64,000 nt of DNA from Streptomyces sp. HUAS CB01. GTDB lineage: Bacteria; Actinomycetota; Actinomycetes; Streptomycetales; Streptomycetaceae. Positions 43,994 through 52,714 of the stretch are shown one piece after another; within the stretch, counting starts at the first letter, position 1; every line of letters starts with the position of its first letter. The stretch lies in NCBI RefSeq assembly GCF_030406905.1, contig NZ_CP129137.1, positions 2,421,001-2,485,000 on the forward strand. Direction: 5' to 3'. The position numbers and the translations under genes are program-made. Under the pieces are notes generated by a model. It was given only the letters and a program-made list of their open reading frames with translations, did no database searches and was not told the DNA's origin.

Positions 43994-44690
43994 TCAGTGG
44001 ATCCGCAGGGCCGGCAGGCACGCGTCGTCCTCCAGGCCGGCCACGGCATGGCGGAGACCAGGCGTCGATCGTCTCCTCCGGTGCCGGCGGCCCTTCGCGC
44101 GCGAGGCTGCGGACGAGGCCGTCGAGCGAGTCCTCGACGTCCTCGTCGCGCCGTTCGATCAGGCCGTCGGCGCAGAGGGGCAGCAGGCCGTCCGGCTCCG
44201 GCGGCACGGTCGACGTCTCGTACGCGTACCCGGGGACCAGCCCCGAGCAGGGGCCCGGCGTGGTCGCCCGGCAGGAGCGAGGCACCGCCGCCCCGGCGCA
44301 GCACGGGCGGCGGACGCCCAGCGCAGGACGTGGTGGTCGATGCACCCGACCACGCGGTCGCGGTGAGCGCGGTGGGATCGCCGCACATCAGCTGGTTCGG
44401 CCAGTGTCGCCATGGCGCCCGGAACCGCCCCGGTCCGGGCCCAGGCCGGCCGGCGCGTGGCGCTGCCGGGCCATGCGCGCCACGGCGTTGAGACCGTGAC
44501 CGCCGGCGGTCCCGAGCTGGCGAGGAGTTCCCGGCCGGCCGGCAGCAACCGGCACGCGGCGCGGCGGCCGCGGTGTCCCTCGCCGGCACGGCGTCGGGGA
44601 ACGGCCGGGCCGCCCGGGCCGGGGTGGAGCCACCCACGTCGGCGCGGAGGGCGTCGATCTCCTGCGCGATGGCGTGCCGGAGCGAGGCCA
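43994..44690 (-). pseudogene. Decayed SpoIIE-type PP2C phosphatase
   Basis: Fragments in all three minus frames together resemble a Ser/Thr phosphatase of the SpoIIE/RsbU class. They are ASLRHAIAQEIDALRADVGG (start region), GDPTALTATA, GCIDHHVLRWASA, PPPVLRRGGGASLLPGDHAG, LVPGYAYETSTVPPEPDGLL, CADGLIERRDEDVEDSLDGL and the last reading ending DDACLPALRIH. At least four frameshifts are needed to join them. No intact frame covers the metal-binding Asp residues, so it should not make active enzyme. Confidence 0.75.
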
Positions 44691-44904
44691 CGTCATCGGG
44701 CGGGGCGGACGCGTGGTCCGCGGCTTACTCGGCACCGATCGGAGGTGCGTCGTCGGTGCGCGGCACGGGACCTTCCTGGATCCCACGATTCCAGGCGTAT
44801 CAGCACGCACCCGAGCGTTCCTGCCCGTCTGCACCACCGGCCCGGACCGGATGTCCCGGAGGGCCTGGTCACACGGCCCGGCGCGACCGGGCCCGGGCGC
44901 GGTG

Positions 44905-46260
44905 TCAGCGCAGGGCCAGGACCTCCCGGGCGGCACGCTCACCGGAGCGCACCGCGCCCTCCATCAGCCCGTGCATCTGTGTCGCGGTCTCCGTACCGGC
45001 CCAGTGGATCCGGCCGACCGGCTCGCGCAGCGCACGGCCGTAGCTCGTGAGGGCGCCCGGCGGGAAGTGGCCGATCATCCCGCCCGCGGACCAGGCCTCG
45101 GCGGACCAGTCGGTCTCCAGGTATCCGAGGGGGTGCAGAGCCTCCGGCCCGAACCGCTCCGCCAGCGCGTGCAGCCACACGTCCCTGCGCTCCTTGGGGT
45201 CCAGCCGGCCGAGCCGTACGGCCCCGGGACCGAAGGCGTAGCTGCTCAGCACGCCGGGCCGGCCCCCGGGCGGGGTCTGGTCGATGGTGACGGGGACGGC
45301 CGACAGGGGGGCGAGCGTCTGCCCGGAGAGCCCCTGGCCGCGCCAGAACGGCTCGGGGTACGAGGCGTGGACCCGGATGATCGACCCGGGCGTCATCCGC
45401 TGCCGCAGATGGCCGGCGGCGGGCGGCAGCGCGGGTTCGAACAGGATGCGCCCGGTCAGGACCGGCGGAACGGCCACGATCACCCGGCGCGCCCGCACCG
45501 TCAGCGCGTCCGTGCTCACCTCGACGTCGTTCCCGTTCTGGACGATCCGCCGGACCGGACTGGCCAGGCGTACGGCGTCGCCCAGCCGCTCGGCCATCCG
45601 CCGGGCCAGCTCCGGGGTCCCGCCGTCGAGGAGATGGGTCTCTGTCCTGTCGCTGTCGGTGTAGTAGTCGAACCCTCCGCCGCCCCGGGCCAGGACGAGC
45701 GCGCCCAGGAGGGAGACCTCGGCGGGATCGGTGCAGAACAGCAGGCTCATCGTCGCCTTGAGGACGGTGTGCGCCGTCCCGGAGGGCACGTTGACCGGAT
45801 CGGCGAGCCACTGGCCGAGGGTGCGGGCGTCGAGCGCCCGCGCGTTCCGGGCCAGCCAGGGGGCGTCGACGGGGAGCCGCCGCGCGATCGCGTTCAGCCG
45901 TGCGAGGGCCAGCCCCAGGGAGGCCAGCGTGCCGGGTCCGGCCTTGGGGATGCTCCCCCGGTAGCGGTGTTCGACGCCGTCGAGGCGCAGGACGTGGTCG
46001 CCGTCGTGGTACTGCGGATACGCGCGGAGCCCGTGCTCGCGGGCGAGCCGGAACATCCGCGCCTGGCCGTCACCGAGCCAGGTGCCGCCCGCCGAGACGA
46101 CGGTGCCGTCGGGCAGCTCCCGGTTCCACACCCGCCCGCCCACGCGGTCGCGGGCCTCGAGCACGATCACCTCCCGGCCCGCGTGCGCCAGGTTCCGCGC
46201 GGCCGCCAGACCCGCGAATCCGGCACCCACCACGCACACGTCCACCGTCGCCTGCTCCAT
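44905..46260 (-). CDS. Flavin-dependent amine oxidase
   Basis: 451 residues from the ATG at 46260. The FAD site VCVVGAGFAGLAAARNLAHA and VLEARDRVGGRVW at the N-terminus and the C-terminal HWAGTETATQMHGLMEGAVR (FAD-binding end of monoamine oxidases) are clear. It oxidises a primary amine to an aldehyde with release of ammonia and peroxide. No transporter or amine pathway is adjacent, so the substrate is unknown. The gene ends near the SpoIIE remnant. Confidence 0.92.
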   Translation of the reverse strand: MEQATVDVCVVGAGFAGLAAARNLAHAGREVIVLEARDRVGGRVWNRELPDGTVVSAGGTWLGDGQARMFRLAREHGLRAYPQYHDGDHVLRLDGVEHRYRGSIPKAGPGTLASLGLALARLNAIARRLPVDAPWLARNARALDARTLGQWLADPVNVPSGTAHTVLKATMSLLFCTDPAEVSLLGALVLARGGGGFDYYTDSDRTETHLLDGGTPELARRMAERLGDAVRLASPVRRIVQNGNDVEVSTDALTVRARRVIVAVPPVLTGRILFEPALPPAAGHLRQRMTPGSIIRVHASYPEPFWRGQGLSGQTLAPLSAVPVTIDQTPPGGRPGVLSSYAFGPGAVRLGRLDPKERRDVWLHALAERFGPEALHPLGYLETDWSAEAWSAGGMIGHFPPGALTSYGRALREPVGRIHWAGTETATQMHGLMEGAVRSGERAAREVLALR

Positions 46261-46791
46261 GACGCACCTCCACCGTGCAGCCTCGCCCGCCGGGGGCCTC
46301 GGCGCTCGGTGGGTGCACCGCCCGTGCTGCCGTTGGGGCCGTCCGGGCGACCGCGACACGCCGACGCCCGGCGCCCGGCGCCCCGGCTCAGGTGGCCCGC
46401 GCCCGTCCCCGCCGCCGCCTGCGCCTCCGTCCCCGCCTCCGGGTGCGCCCTCGGCCCTGTCTCCGACCTGACTCCGGGTGCGCTGCCGCTGCCGGACGCG
46501 AGGTGCGGGTGGGGCGCGCCGGGCCGGGAGCCGCGGCCGGGTCGTCAACGGCCCCTATCGGGCGGGAAGTTACCTGTGCCACGTTTCCGCCGCCGTTTGA
46601 ACAGGCGCTCGCGGCCCCTCGTTGACCCCGGTAACCGGTGACCCACCCAGACCGGTGAGTGAGCGAGGTCCGCACATGCCCAGGTCCCTTCCGCACCGCA
46701 CCCGGCTCCGCCCCGCGTCCGCGGTCCGCCGTCCGGCGTGCCCGGCGAGCCGCGGTGCCGGCCCGCGGCTCCCGTACTGAGCGGCCCGCCC
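46261..46791. other. Divergent intergenic region, about 530 bases
   Basis: Between the amine oxidase and the second SCO2400-family gene. The 46565-46680 part is less GC-rich (GGAAGTTACCTGTGCCACG and CGTTTGAACAGGCGCTCG) and probably carries promoters. No gene is supported. Confidence 0.4.
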
Positions 46792-47721
46792 ATGGACTAC
46801 TGCGCACCCTGCCACCGCACCCTCAACGGCGCCGTGACGTGCCCCGAATGCGGTGCCTACGACCCGGCGATGACACCCACGGGTGAGATCCCGGCGGTCA
46901 CGACGGCGATGACGGAGACCGGCCCCGGCGGGGAATCGGCGCCCGACGGGCCGCCGGACGCCTTCCCCGCCACACCCCCGGCCCCGGCCCACACGGCCAC
47001 GGCGCCCGCCCCTGCCCCTCCGGCCACGGACCTCCCGGCCCCGGCCCATACGGCCACGGATGATGTGGCAACAAGTCGTGTGGCAACAGGTCATGTGACG
47101 ACGGGGCGTGTGGCCGCCGCACATGTGGCTTCCGACCACCGCCCCCGTCCACGGCGGTGGAAGAGGTACGGGGGCCGGACTCTCGCCGCTGCCGCCTTCG
47201 CGGTACTGGGCGGCCTGGGCACGTCCTCTCTGCTGGCGGACGGTTCCGCCGGCCTCCCGCAGGCCGCGCCGAGCCCGGATCTGGCGTCCTCCGACGAGCC
47301 GACGGAACGCGGCACGGCCCGGCCGGGCGCGTCGGCTCCTCCGGAACGTCCGGCGACGCACCCCGCCAGGGGAGGCTCCCGGGAACGCAAGGGCCGTGTG
47401 CCCGGGACACCCCGGGCCACGCCCACTCCCCCGGAGTCCCCTCCCGCCCGCACCCCGGATCCCGTCCCCGACTCGACTCCCCCGCCCGAGACCGCCGGCC
47501 CGAGCGCCCGCCCCTCCACCGGCCGCCCGGGCTCGTCGACCTCGCCGACGGCTCCCACTTCGCCGAGCCCCAGCGGCAGTACGGGCGCCGCCTCGCCCAC
47601 GGGCAGCCCCACGCCCAGCACCACGGAGGTGCCGGTGACCGAGGCACTGAGGGAACGGGCGCCGCTCCCGGCGGGCGCGCGCCGGAGCATCGTCGGCGGT
47701 GCCGCGCTCACGGGGAGGTGA
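46792..47721 (+). CDS. Second SCO2400-family protein, zinc ribbon and one TM
   Basis: 309 residues from the ATG at 46792. It begins MDYCAPCHRTLNGAVTCPEC, the same four-Cys ribbon as the protein at 27128 and in the same spacing. A Pro/Ala/Thr linker with a Val-Ala-Thr repeat (ATSRVATGHVTTGRVAAAHV), a basic RPRPRRWKRY stop-transfer-like patch, one hydrophobic segment (TLAAAAFAVLGGLGTSSLLA) and a long Pro/Ser-rich stalk follow. The C-terminus lacks the CWLIFWCS end of the first copy. The function is unknown; paralogy suggests duplication. Confidence 0.8.
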   Translation: MDYCAPCHRTLNGAVTCPECGAYDPAMTPTGEIPAVTTAMTETGPGGESAPDGPPDAFPATPPAPAHTATAPAPAPPATDLPAPAHTATDDVATSRVATGHVTTGRVAAAHVASDHRPRPRRWKRYGGRTLAAAAFAVLGGLGTSSLLADGSAGLPQAAPSPDLASSDEPTERGTARPGASAPPERPATHPARGGSRERKGRVPGTPRATPTPPESPPARTPDPVPDSTPPPETAGPSARPSTGRPGSSTSPTAPTSPSPSGSTGAASPTGSPTPSTTEVPVTEALRERAPLPAGARRSIVGGAALTGR

Positions 47722-47734
47722 CGGGCCCACGGAG

Positions 47735-47770
47735 CCGCCTGGTAGAGGAAGTCCGCCTGGTAGAGGAAGT
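47735..47770. repeat. Perfect 18-bp tandem duplication
   Basis: CCGCCTGGTAGAGGAAGT occurs twice in a row, just after the SCO2400-family stop. Apparently a slippage product. Confidence 0.85.
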
Positions 47771-47873
47771 CCGACGGAATCGGTGCCCTCGGCGCGCCTC
47801 GCCCACTCGGCGAGGCCCGGGGGGCACCCTTGTCTCGGCAGGTCGCATCGTTTCTGCTACCTGCGGCGCTCGG

Positions 47874-47947
47874 TGGGGCGGGTGGGACTCGAACCCACGG
47901 CCGACGGATTATGAGTCCGCTGCTCTAACCGGCTGAGCTACCGCCCC
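47874..47947 (-). tRNA. tRNA with CAT anticodon (elongator Met or Ile2)
   Basis: 74 bases on the minus strand. Acceptor GGGGCGG pairs with CCGCCCC, D-arm AGCTCAGCCGGTTAGAGC, anticodon loop CTCATAA, T-arm GTGGGTTCGAGTCCCAC, discriminator A. CCA is not encoded. The CAT anticodon fits either elongator tRNA-Met or the lysidine-modified tRNA-Ile2; the acceptor does not settle it. It is not the initiator, because the acceptor is fully paired and the anticodon stem lacks the three G:C pairs. Confidence 0.9.
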
Positions 47948-48090
47948 CAACGGCGCGTCGCGCACATTTGTGCGCGCCGTCTGCCGCAGCATAGCCGCTC
48001 ATACGATCTCCTGCTTCGGATGGTCGGCAACGCCACGATCATGAGGACTGCCCTGCCGGCCGCCCGGTTCCCCACCGGCACGAGGACATG

Positions 48091-48112
48091 AAAAAGGACC
48101 CCGAAGGGTCCT
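48091..48112 (-). terminator. Intrinsic terminator of the tRNA-Asn pair
   Basis: Minus strand: AGGACCC stem, TTCG loop, GGGTCCT stem, then a run of T. A textbook rho-independent terminator 13 bases after the first tRNA's 3' end. Confidence 0.9.
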
Positions 48113-48124
48113 CTTCCGCTTCTG

Positions 48125-48197
48125 CTCCCCCGGCTGGACTCGAACCAGCAACCCTCCGGTTAACAGCCGAATGCTCTGCCAATTGAGCTACAGGGGA
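48125..48197 (-). tRNA. tRNA-Asn (GTT), copy 1
   Basis: 73 bases. Acceptor TCCCCTG pairs with CGGGGGA, anticodon loop CTGTTAA with anticodon GTT, T-arm GCTGGTTCGAGTCCAGC, discriminator G. CCA not encoded. Its 5' end is 5 bases from copy 2. Confidence 0.95.
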
Positions 48198-48202
48198 TCG
48201 CG

Positions 48203-48275
48203 CTCCCCCGACTGGACTCGAACCAGTAACCTGCCGGTTAACAGCCGGCTGCTCTGCCAATTGAGCTACAGGGGA
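48203..48275 (-). tRNA. tRNA-Asn (GTT), copy 2
   Basis: 73 bases, same acceptor and anticodon as copy 1, but the anticodon stem is GCCGG/CCGGC (copy 1 TTCGG/CCGGA) and the T-stem begins ACTGG. It lies upstream in the same transcript and should be cut from it by RNase P and RNase E-type enzymes. Confidence 0.95.
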
Positions 48276-48528
48276 TTGTCGCGTGTGCACCGAACGTACC
48301 TACCCCGGGCGTTCCCGGGCGGCGCGCGCTCGCTGCGACACATACATTAGCGCAAGCAGGGGGGTGCTCCGCCAATCGGTTCCCCCCGGTGACCACGCGG
48401 TGAGCCCCGGGCAGGTGCGCGGGGGTGATCGCAGGGTGATCTCGGGGCCGTGCGGGTAGGCGAGCACCACAACCTCACGGTCCGTATCGAAACGGCGTCG
48501 GCGACGACGCCTGCGAAGGGTGGCAGCC

Positions 48529-48828
48529 ATGCGCTACCGGCTCACATTCATGGCCGGACTCGGTGTGGGATACGTGCTCGGCGCCCGGGCCGGGCAGGAG
48601 CGGTACGAGCAGATGAAGAAGGCGGCACGGGAGTTCGCGCGGAACCCGGCCGTGCGGAACGCGGCGGAGTCCGCCGCGCAGACGAGCCGCGAGGTGGCGG
48701 GCAAGGCGCTGCACGTGGTGAGCGACAAGGTCGGGGACCGCATTCCCGACACGGTGGCCGAGCGGGTGCGGTCGCTCCGGGAACGGAGTCGGAGCGGCGA
48801 GGACGACTGGGGCACGAGCAACACGTAG
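48529..48828 (+). CDS. YtxH-like small membrane-associated protein
   Basis: 99 residues from the ATG at 48529 (GAAGGG 9 bases upstream). A short hydrophobic N-terminus (RLTFMAGLGVGYVLGARAGQ) with a Gly-zipper and the ARAGQERYEQ end is the YtxH signature. The rest is a charged amphipathic helix. It is a common small actinomycete protein of unknown function. A terminator hairpin follows. Confidence 0.8.
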   Translation: MRYRLTFMAGLGVGYVLGARAGQERYEQMKKAAREFARNPAVRNAAESAAQTSREVAGKALHVVSDKVGDRIPDTVAERVRSLRERSRSGEDDWGTSNT

Positions 48829-49282
48829 CCACCGGGCGGTCCCGGCCCCCGGCCGCACACGAGCCCCGCGTCTTCCGGCGCGGGGCTCGTGCCGTCACCA
48901 CGGGGCGGGCCTGTCCCGGTCCCCGCCCACCGGCGCACGGCACGCCCGGCGGTACCGAACCGGCCCGCCGGTGCGAGGGCCACCGGTCGGCACCCCCGGT
49001 CGCCGCGAGGGGCCACCCGGCGAGGCCCGCCCGCCGCATGAAAGGCGCCCGGCGGCACGAACGCCGCCCGGCGGAGCCCGCCGGCCGCCGCGAACCGCCC
49101 GGCCGAGCCCCCGGCGAACACGAAGGTCACCGGGTGGCGCTCCGCGCGGCCTCCCGGAGCCTCCCCGCCGACACGAGTCCCGCGCGCGTCCGGCCGGCGC
49201 GCGGGGCCCGGCACGCTCCGCCGTGCCCCGTTCGCCGGCCCTCGGCCGTGGGAGTGGCGCGAGTGCGGCAGAATCTGAGGGC
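48829..49282. other. Intergenic region before the xylulokinase-like gene
   Basis: About 450 bases. It begins with the terminator at 48858. The remainder has repeated CCGCCCGGCGG-type words and no supported gene. Confidence 0.45.
48858..48891 (+). terminator. Terminator of the YtxH-like gene
   Basis: A perfect 13-bp stem (CACGAGCCCCGCG and its complement) with an 8-base loop, 30 bases past the stop. Confidence 0.8.
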
Positions 49283-50722
49283 ATGGGGATAGTCGCCGGG
49301 CTGGACAGTTCGTCCGCGTTCACTCGCATCGTCGTCTGTGACGCGGACACGGGCGCCGTGCTGCGCCAGGGATACGCACCGCATCCCGTCGAGGCCAAGG
49401 CCACCGACGTCGATCCGCAGGCATGGCTGCTGTCGCTGGGGGAGGCCGCGGCCGGCGGGCTCCTCGAAGGCGTGCAGGCCATCGGCGTGTCCGCCCAGCA
49501 GCACGGGCTGATACCGCTGGACACGTCCGGCACTCCGGTGCGGCCCGCGATGGTCGGGAACGACAAGCGGGCCCAGGCGGCGGCGGCCGATCTGGTCGAG
49601 GGGTTCGGCGGGCGGCAGGCGTGGGCCGAGGCCGTGGGCTGCGTACCCCAGTCCGGGCTGCCCGTCTCGAAGCTGCGCTGGCTGGCGCGGACCGAACCGG
49701 AGGCGGCCCGGCGCACCGCACTGGTCCTCCAGCCGCACGACTGGCTGGTGTGGCAGCTGCTCGGCCGGCCGGCGCGGCGGACGACGGACCGCGGTGCGGC
49801 GTCCGCGACCGGCTACTGGTCCGCGGGCACCGGCTCGTACCGACCCGATCTCGTCGAGCTCGCGCTCGGCCACCAGGCGGCCCTGCCCGAGGTGCTGGGC
49901 CCGTCCGACGCCGCCGGGACGACCCCGGAGGGCCTGCTGATCTCGGCCGGCACCGGCGAGACCATGGCGGCCGCGTTCGGGCTGGGCCTCGGGACCGGCG
50001 ACGCGGTCGTGTCCCTCGGAGCCACCGGTTCCGTGATGGCGATCCACCACGAGGCGCTCGCGGACCCGTCCGGGATGATCACGTCGTTCGCCGACGCGAC
50101 CGGGATGCATCTGCCGGTGGTGCACACGCTCAATGCCGTGCGCGCACTGCGCGGCACCGCCGAGATGCTCGGGGTCGAGAACCTGTCCGAACTGTCCGCG
50201 CTGGCCGTGAAGTCCACCCCGGGCTCCTCCGGTCTGGTGCTGCTGCCCTATCTGGAGGGCGAGCGCACCCCGCACCTGCCGCACACCGCGGGCACCCTGA
50301 CGGGACTGCGGCGCGAGTCGATGAAGCCCGAGCACCTGGCTCGTGCCGCGTTCGAGGGCATGCTGTGCTCGCTGGCCGACGCGCTGGACGTCCTGCGCGG
50401 GCGCGGCGTGGTGGTGCGCCGGGTGTTCCTGCTGGGGCAGGCCGCGGAACTGCCGGCGGTCCAGGCGGCCGCACCGGCGATCTTCGCCGCACAGGTCGTC
50501 GTACCGCAGCCCGCCGACTACGCGGCGCTGGGCGCGGCCCGGCAGGCGGCGTGGGCGCTCGGTGCGGCCCAGGGGACACTCGCCCCGCACGCCCCGCCGT
50601 CCTGGCAGGGCGCGGCCGCGCAGGTCTTCGAGGCGGGTGACGAACTCGCCGTCGGCCAGGCGGTGCGCCAGCAGTACGCGGCCACGCGCGAGCAGATCCA
50701 CCCGGGTGCGTTCAACCCCTGA
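49283..50722 (+). CDS. xylB: FGGY carbohydrate kinase, xylulokinase-like
   Basis: 479 residues from the ATG at 49283. ATPase phosphate-1 motif VAGLDSSSAFTRIVVCDADT, substrate motif GVSAQQHGLIPLD (typical of xylulokinase), PQSGLPVSKLRWLA, phosphate-2 VVSLGATGSVMAI and the adenosine motif LLGQAAELPAVQAA. It phosphorylates D-xylulose (or a related ketose) with ATP for entry to the pentose phosphate pathway. No xylose isomerase or XylR is next to it, so the sugar is inferred. Confidence 0.88.
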   Translation: MGIVAGLDSSSAFTRIVVCDADTGAVLRQGYAPHPVEAKATDVDPQAWLLSLGEAAAGGLLEGVQAIGVSAQQHGLIPLDTSGTPVRPAMVGNDKRAQAAAADLVEGFGGRQAWAEAVGCVPQSGLPVSKLRWLARTEPEAARRTALVLQPHDWLVWQLLGRPARRTTDRGAASATGYWSAGTGSYRPDLVELALGHQAALPEVLGPSDAAGTTPEGLLISAGTGETMAAAFGLGLGTGDAVVSLGATGSVMAIHHEALADPSGMITSFADATGMHLPVVHTLNAVRALRGTAEMLGVENLSELSALAVKSTPGSSGLVLLPYLEGERTPHLPHTAGTLTGLRRESMKPEHLARAAFEGMLCSLADALDVLRGRGVVVRRVFLLGQAAELPAVQAAAPAIFAAQVVVPQPADYAALGAARQAAWALGAAQGTLAPHAPPSWQGAAAQVFEAGDELAVGQAVRQQYAATREQIHPGAFNP

Positions 50723-50980
50723 TCGAGGGGCGACGCCTCGTCACGGGCCGGCCGGCGGGCCGTCCGGGAACGGGCCCCGGCCGGGCGGCGGTCCGCCCCG
50801 GAAGGTGCCCGGCCGGGCACCGGGGCCGTGCCGGCGGGACCGGGCCCGCGGGCGTCCCACCCGCCGTCCACGGGGGCGTTCTTGACCGGGCCTTGGCCAA
50901 AACCCTTGGGCGAGCGGTGGCCCGGTGGCGGAGTATGGGGGCGACCCCCCGAATGCCGCCGAACCGAGAGACAGCCGCGC

Positions 50981-52714
50981 GTGCTCATACGACTCCTCCG
51001 GACGTTCCTGCGTCCCCACCGGCAGGCGATCACCCTGCTGGTGACGCTGCAACTGCTCCAGACCAGCGCCACGCTCTATCTGCCCACACTGAACGCGGAC
51101 ATCATTGACAACGGTGTCGTCCAGGGTGACACGGGATACATCCTGACGTTCGGCGCGCTGATGATCGGCGTCAGCGTCGTCCAGGTCGTGTGCAACATCG
51201 GGGCCGTCTACTACGGCGCGCGGACCGCCGCCGCGCTCGGACGCGACGTGCGCGCCGCCGTGTTCGACCGCGTCCAGTCGTTCTCGGCGCGTGAGGTGGG
51301 GCACTTCGGCGCCCCGTCCCTCATCACCCGTACGACCAACGACGTCCAACAGGTCCAGATGCTGGTGCTGATGGCGTTCACGCTGATGGTGTCCGCGCCG
51401 ATCATGTGCGTCGGCGGCATCGTGCTCGCCCTCTCCCTGGACGTCCCGCTGTCGGCGGTGCTGCTCGCGGTCGTACCGGTACTCGGCATCTCCGTGTCAC
51501 TGATCGTCAAGCGGATGCGGCCGCTGTTCCGGACCATGCAGGAGCGGCTCGACACGGTCAACCGGGTCCTGCGGGAGCAGATCACCGGCAACCGCGTGAT
51601 CAGGGCCTTCGTGAAGGACGACTACGAGGAGCAGCGCTTCCGCGGGTCGAACACCGAGTTGACGGACGTGTCGATGGCGACGGGCCGGCTGATGGCGCTG
51701 ATGTTCCCCATCGTGATGACCGTCGTGAACGTGTCGAGCATCGCGGTCGTCTGGTTCGGCGCCCACCGCATCGACAGCGGCGGGATGCAGATCGGCGCGC
51801 TCACCGCGTTCCTCGCGTATCTGATGCAGATCGTCATGGCCGTGATGATGGCCACGTTCATGTTCATGATGGTGCCCCGCGCCGAGGTGTGCGCCGAGCG
51901 CATCGAGGAGGTCCTGGCCACCGAGTCCAGTGTCGTGCCCCCGGCCGCGCCGGTGCGGGAGACGGCGCGCCACGGCCATCTCGAGGTCCGCGGCGCCGAC
52001 TTCCGCTACCCGGGCGCGGAGGAACCCGTGCTGCGCGGGGTGGACCTGGTGGCCCGGCCCGGTGAGACGACCGCGGTCATCGGCTCGACGGGCAGCGGCA
52101 AGTCGACGCTGCTGGGGCTGGTTCCGCGGCTGTTCGACGTCACGGGCGGCGAGGTCCTCGTCGACGGGGTGGACGTACGGGAACTGGACCCGGTGCTGAT
52201 GGCGCGCACCGTCGGACTCGTGCCGCAGAAGCCGTACCTCTTCTCGGGAACGGTCGCGACGAACCTCCGCTACGGGAACCCCGACGCGACCGACGAGGAG
52301 CTGTGGCGGGCGCTGGAGGTCGCGCAGGCCGCCGACTTCGTGCGCGAACTCGACGGCGGGCTCGACGCGCCCGTCGCCCAGGGCGGTACCAACGTGTCGG
52401 GCGGCCAGCGGCAGCGGCTCGCGATCGCGCGCACGCTGGTGCAGCGGCCGGAGATCTATCTGTTCGACGACTCCTTCTCGGCGCTGGACTACGCGACCGA
52501 CGCGGCGCTGCGCGGTGCGCTGGCGCTGGAGACGGCCGAGTCGACGGTGGTGATCGTCGCGCAGCGGGTGTCGACCATCCGCGACGCCGACCGGATCGTG
52601 GTCCTCGACGAGGGCCGGGTCGTCGGCACGGGCCGCCATCACGAACTGATGGCGGGGAACGACACGTACCGGGAGATCGTCCTCTCCCAGCTGACCGAGG
52701 CGGAGGCTGCCTGA
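50981..52714 (+). CDS. ABC exporter half-transporter A (degenerate ATP site)
   Basis: 577 residues from the GTG at 50981. A six-helix membrane domain is followed by an ATPase domain: Walker A GSTGSGKST, Q-loop VPQKPYLFSG, signature NVSGGQRQR, Walker B IYLFDDSFSALD. The catalytic Glu is Asp (second D of DD), and the H-loop is Gln (VAQRVST). Thus this subunit's ATP site is non-catalytic. Its stop overlaps the next ABC gene by 1 base (TGATG), which indicates coupled translation of a heterodimer. The likely substrate is a drug or lipid. Confidence 0.93.
   Translation: MLIRLLRTFLRPHRQAITLLVTLQLLQTSATLYLPTLNADIIDNGVVQGDTGYILTFGALMIGVSVVQVVCNIGAVYYGARTAAALGRDVRAAVFDRVQSFSAREVGHFGAPSLITRTTNDVQQVQMLVLMAFTLMVSAPIMCVGGIVLALSLDVPLSAVLLAVVPVLGISVSLIVKRMRPLFRTMQERLDTVNRVLREQITGNRVIRAFVKDDYEEQRFRGSNTELTDVSMATGRLMALMFPIVMTVVNVSSIAVVWFGAHRIDSGGMQIGALTAFLAYLMQIVMAVMMATFMFMMVPRAEVCAERIEEVLATESSVVPPAAPVRETARHGHLEVRGADFRYPGAEEPVLRGVDLVARPGETTAVIGSTGSGKSTLLGLVPRLFDVTGGEVLVDGVDVRELDPVLMARTVGLVPQKPYLFSGTVATNLRYGNPDATDEELWRALEVAQAADFVRELDGGLDAPVAQGGTNVSGGQRQRLAIARTLVQRPEIYLFDDSFSALDYATDAALRGALALETAESTVVIVAQRVSTIRDADRIVVLDEGRVVGTGRHHELMAGNDTYREIVLSQLTEAEAA

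Noticed and set aside
47874..48275. Integration site with a mobile element at the tRNA genes
   Set aside because: tRNA genes are common attachment sites, but I see no integrase, no duplicated tRNA 3' end and no change in base composition nearby.
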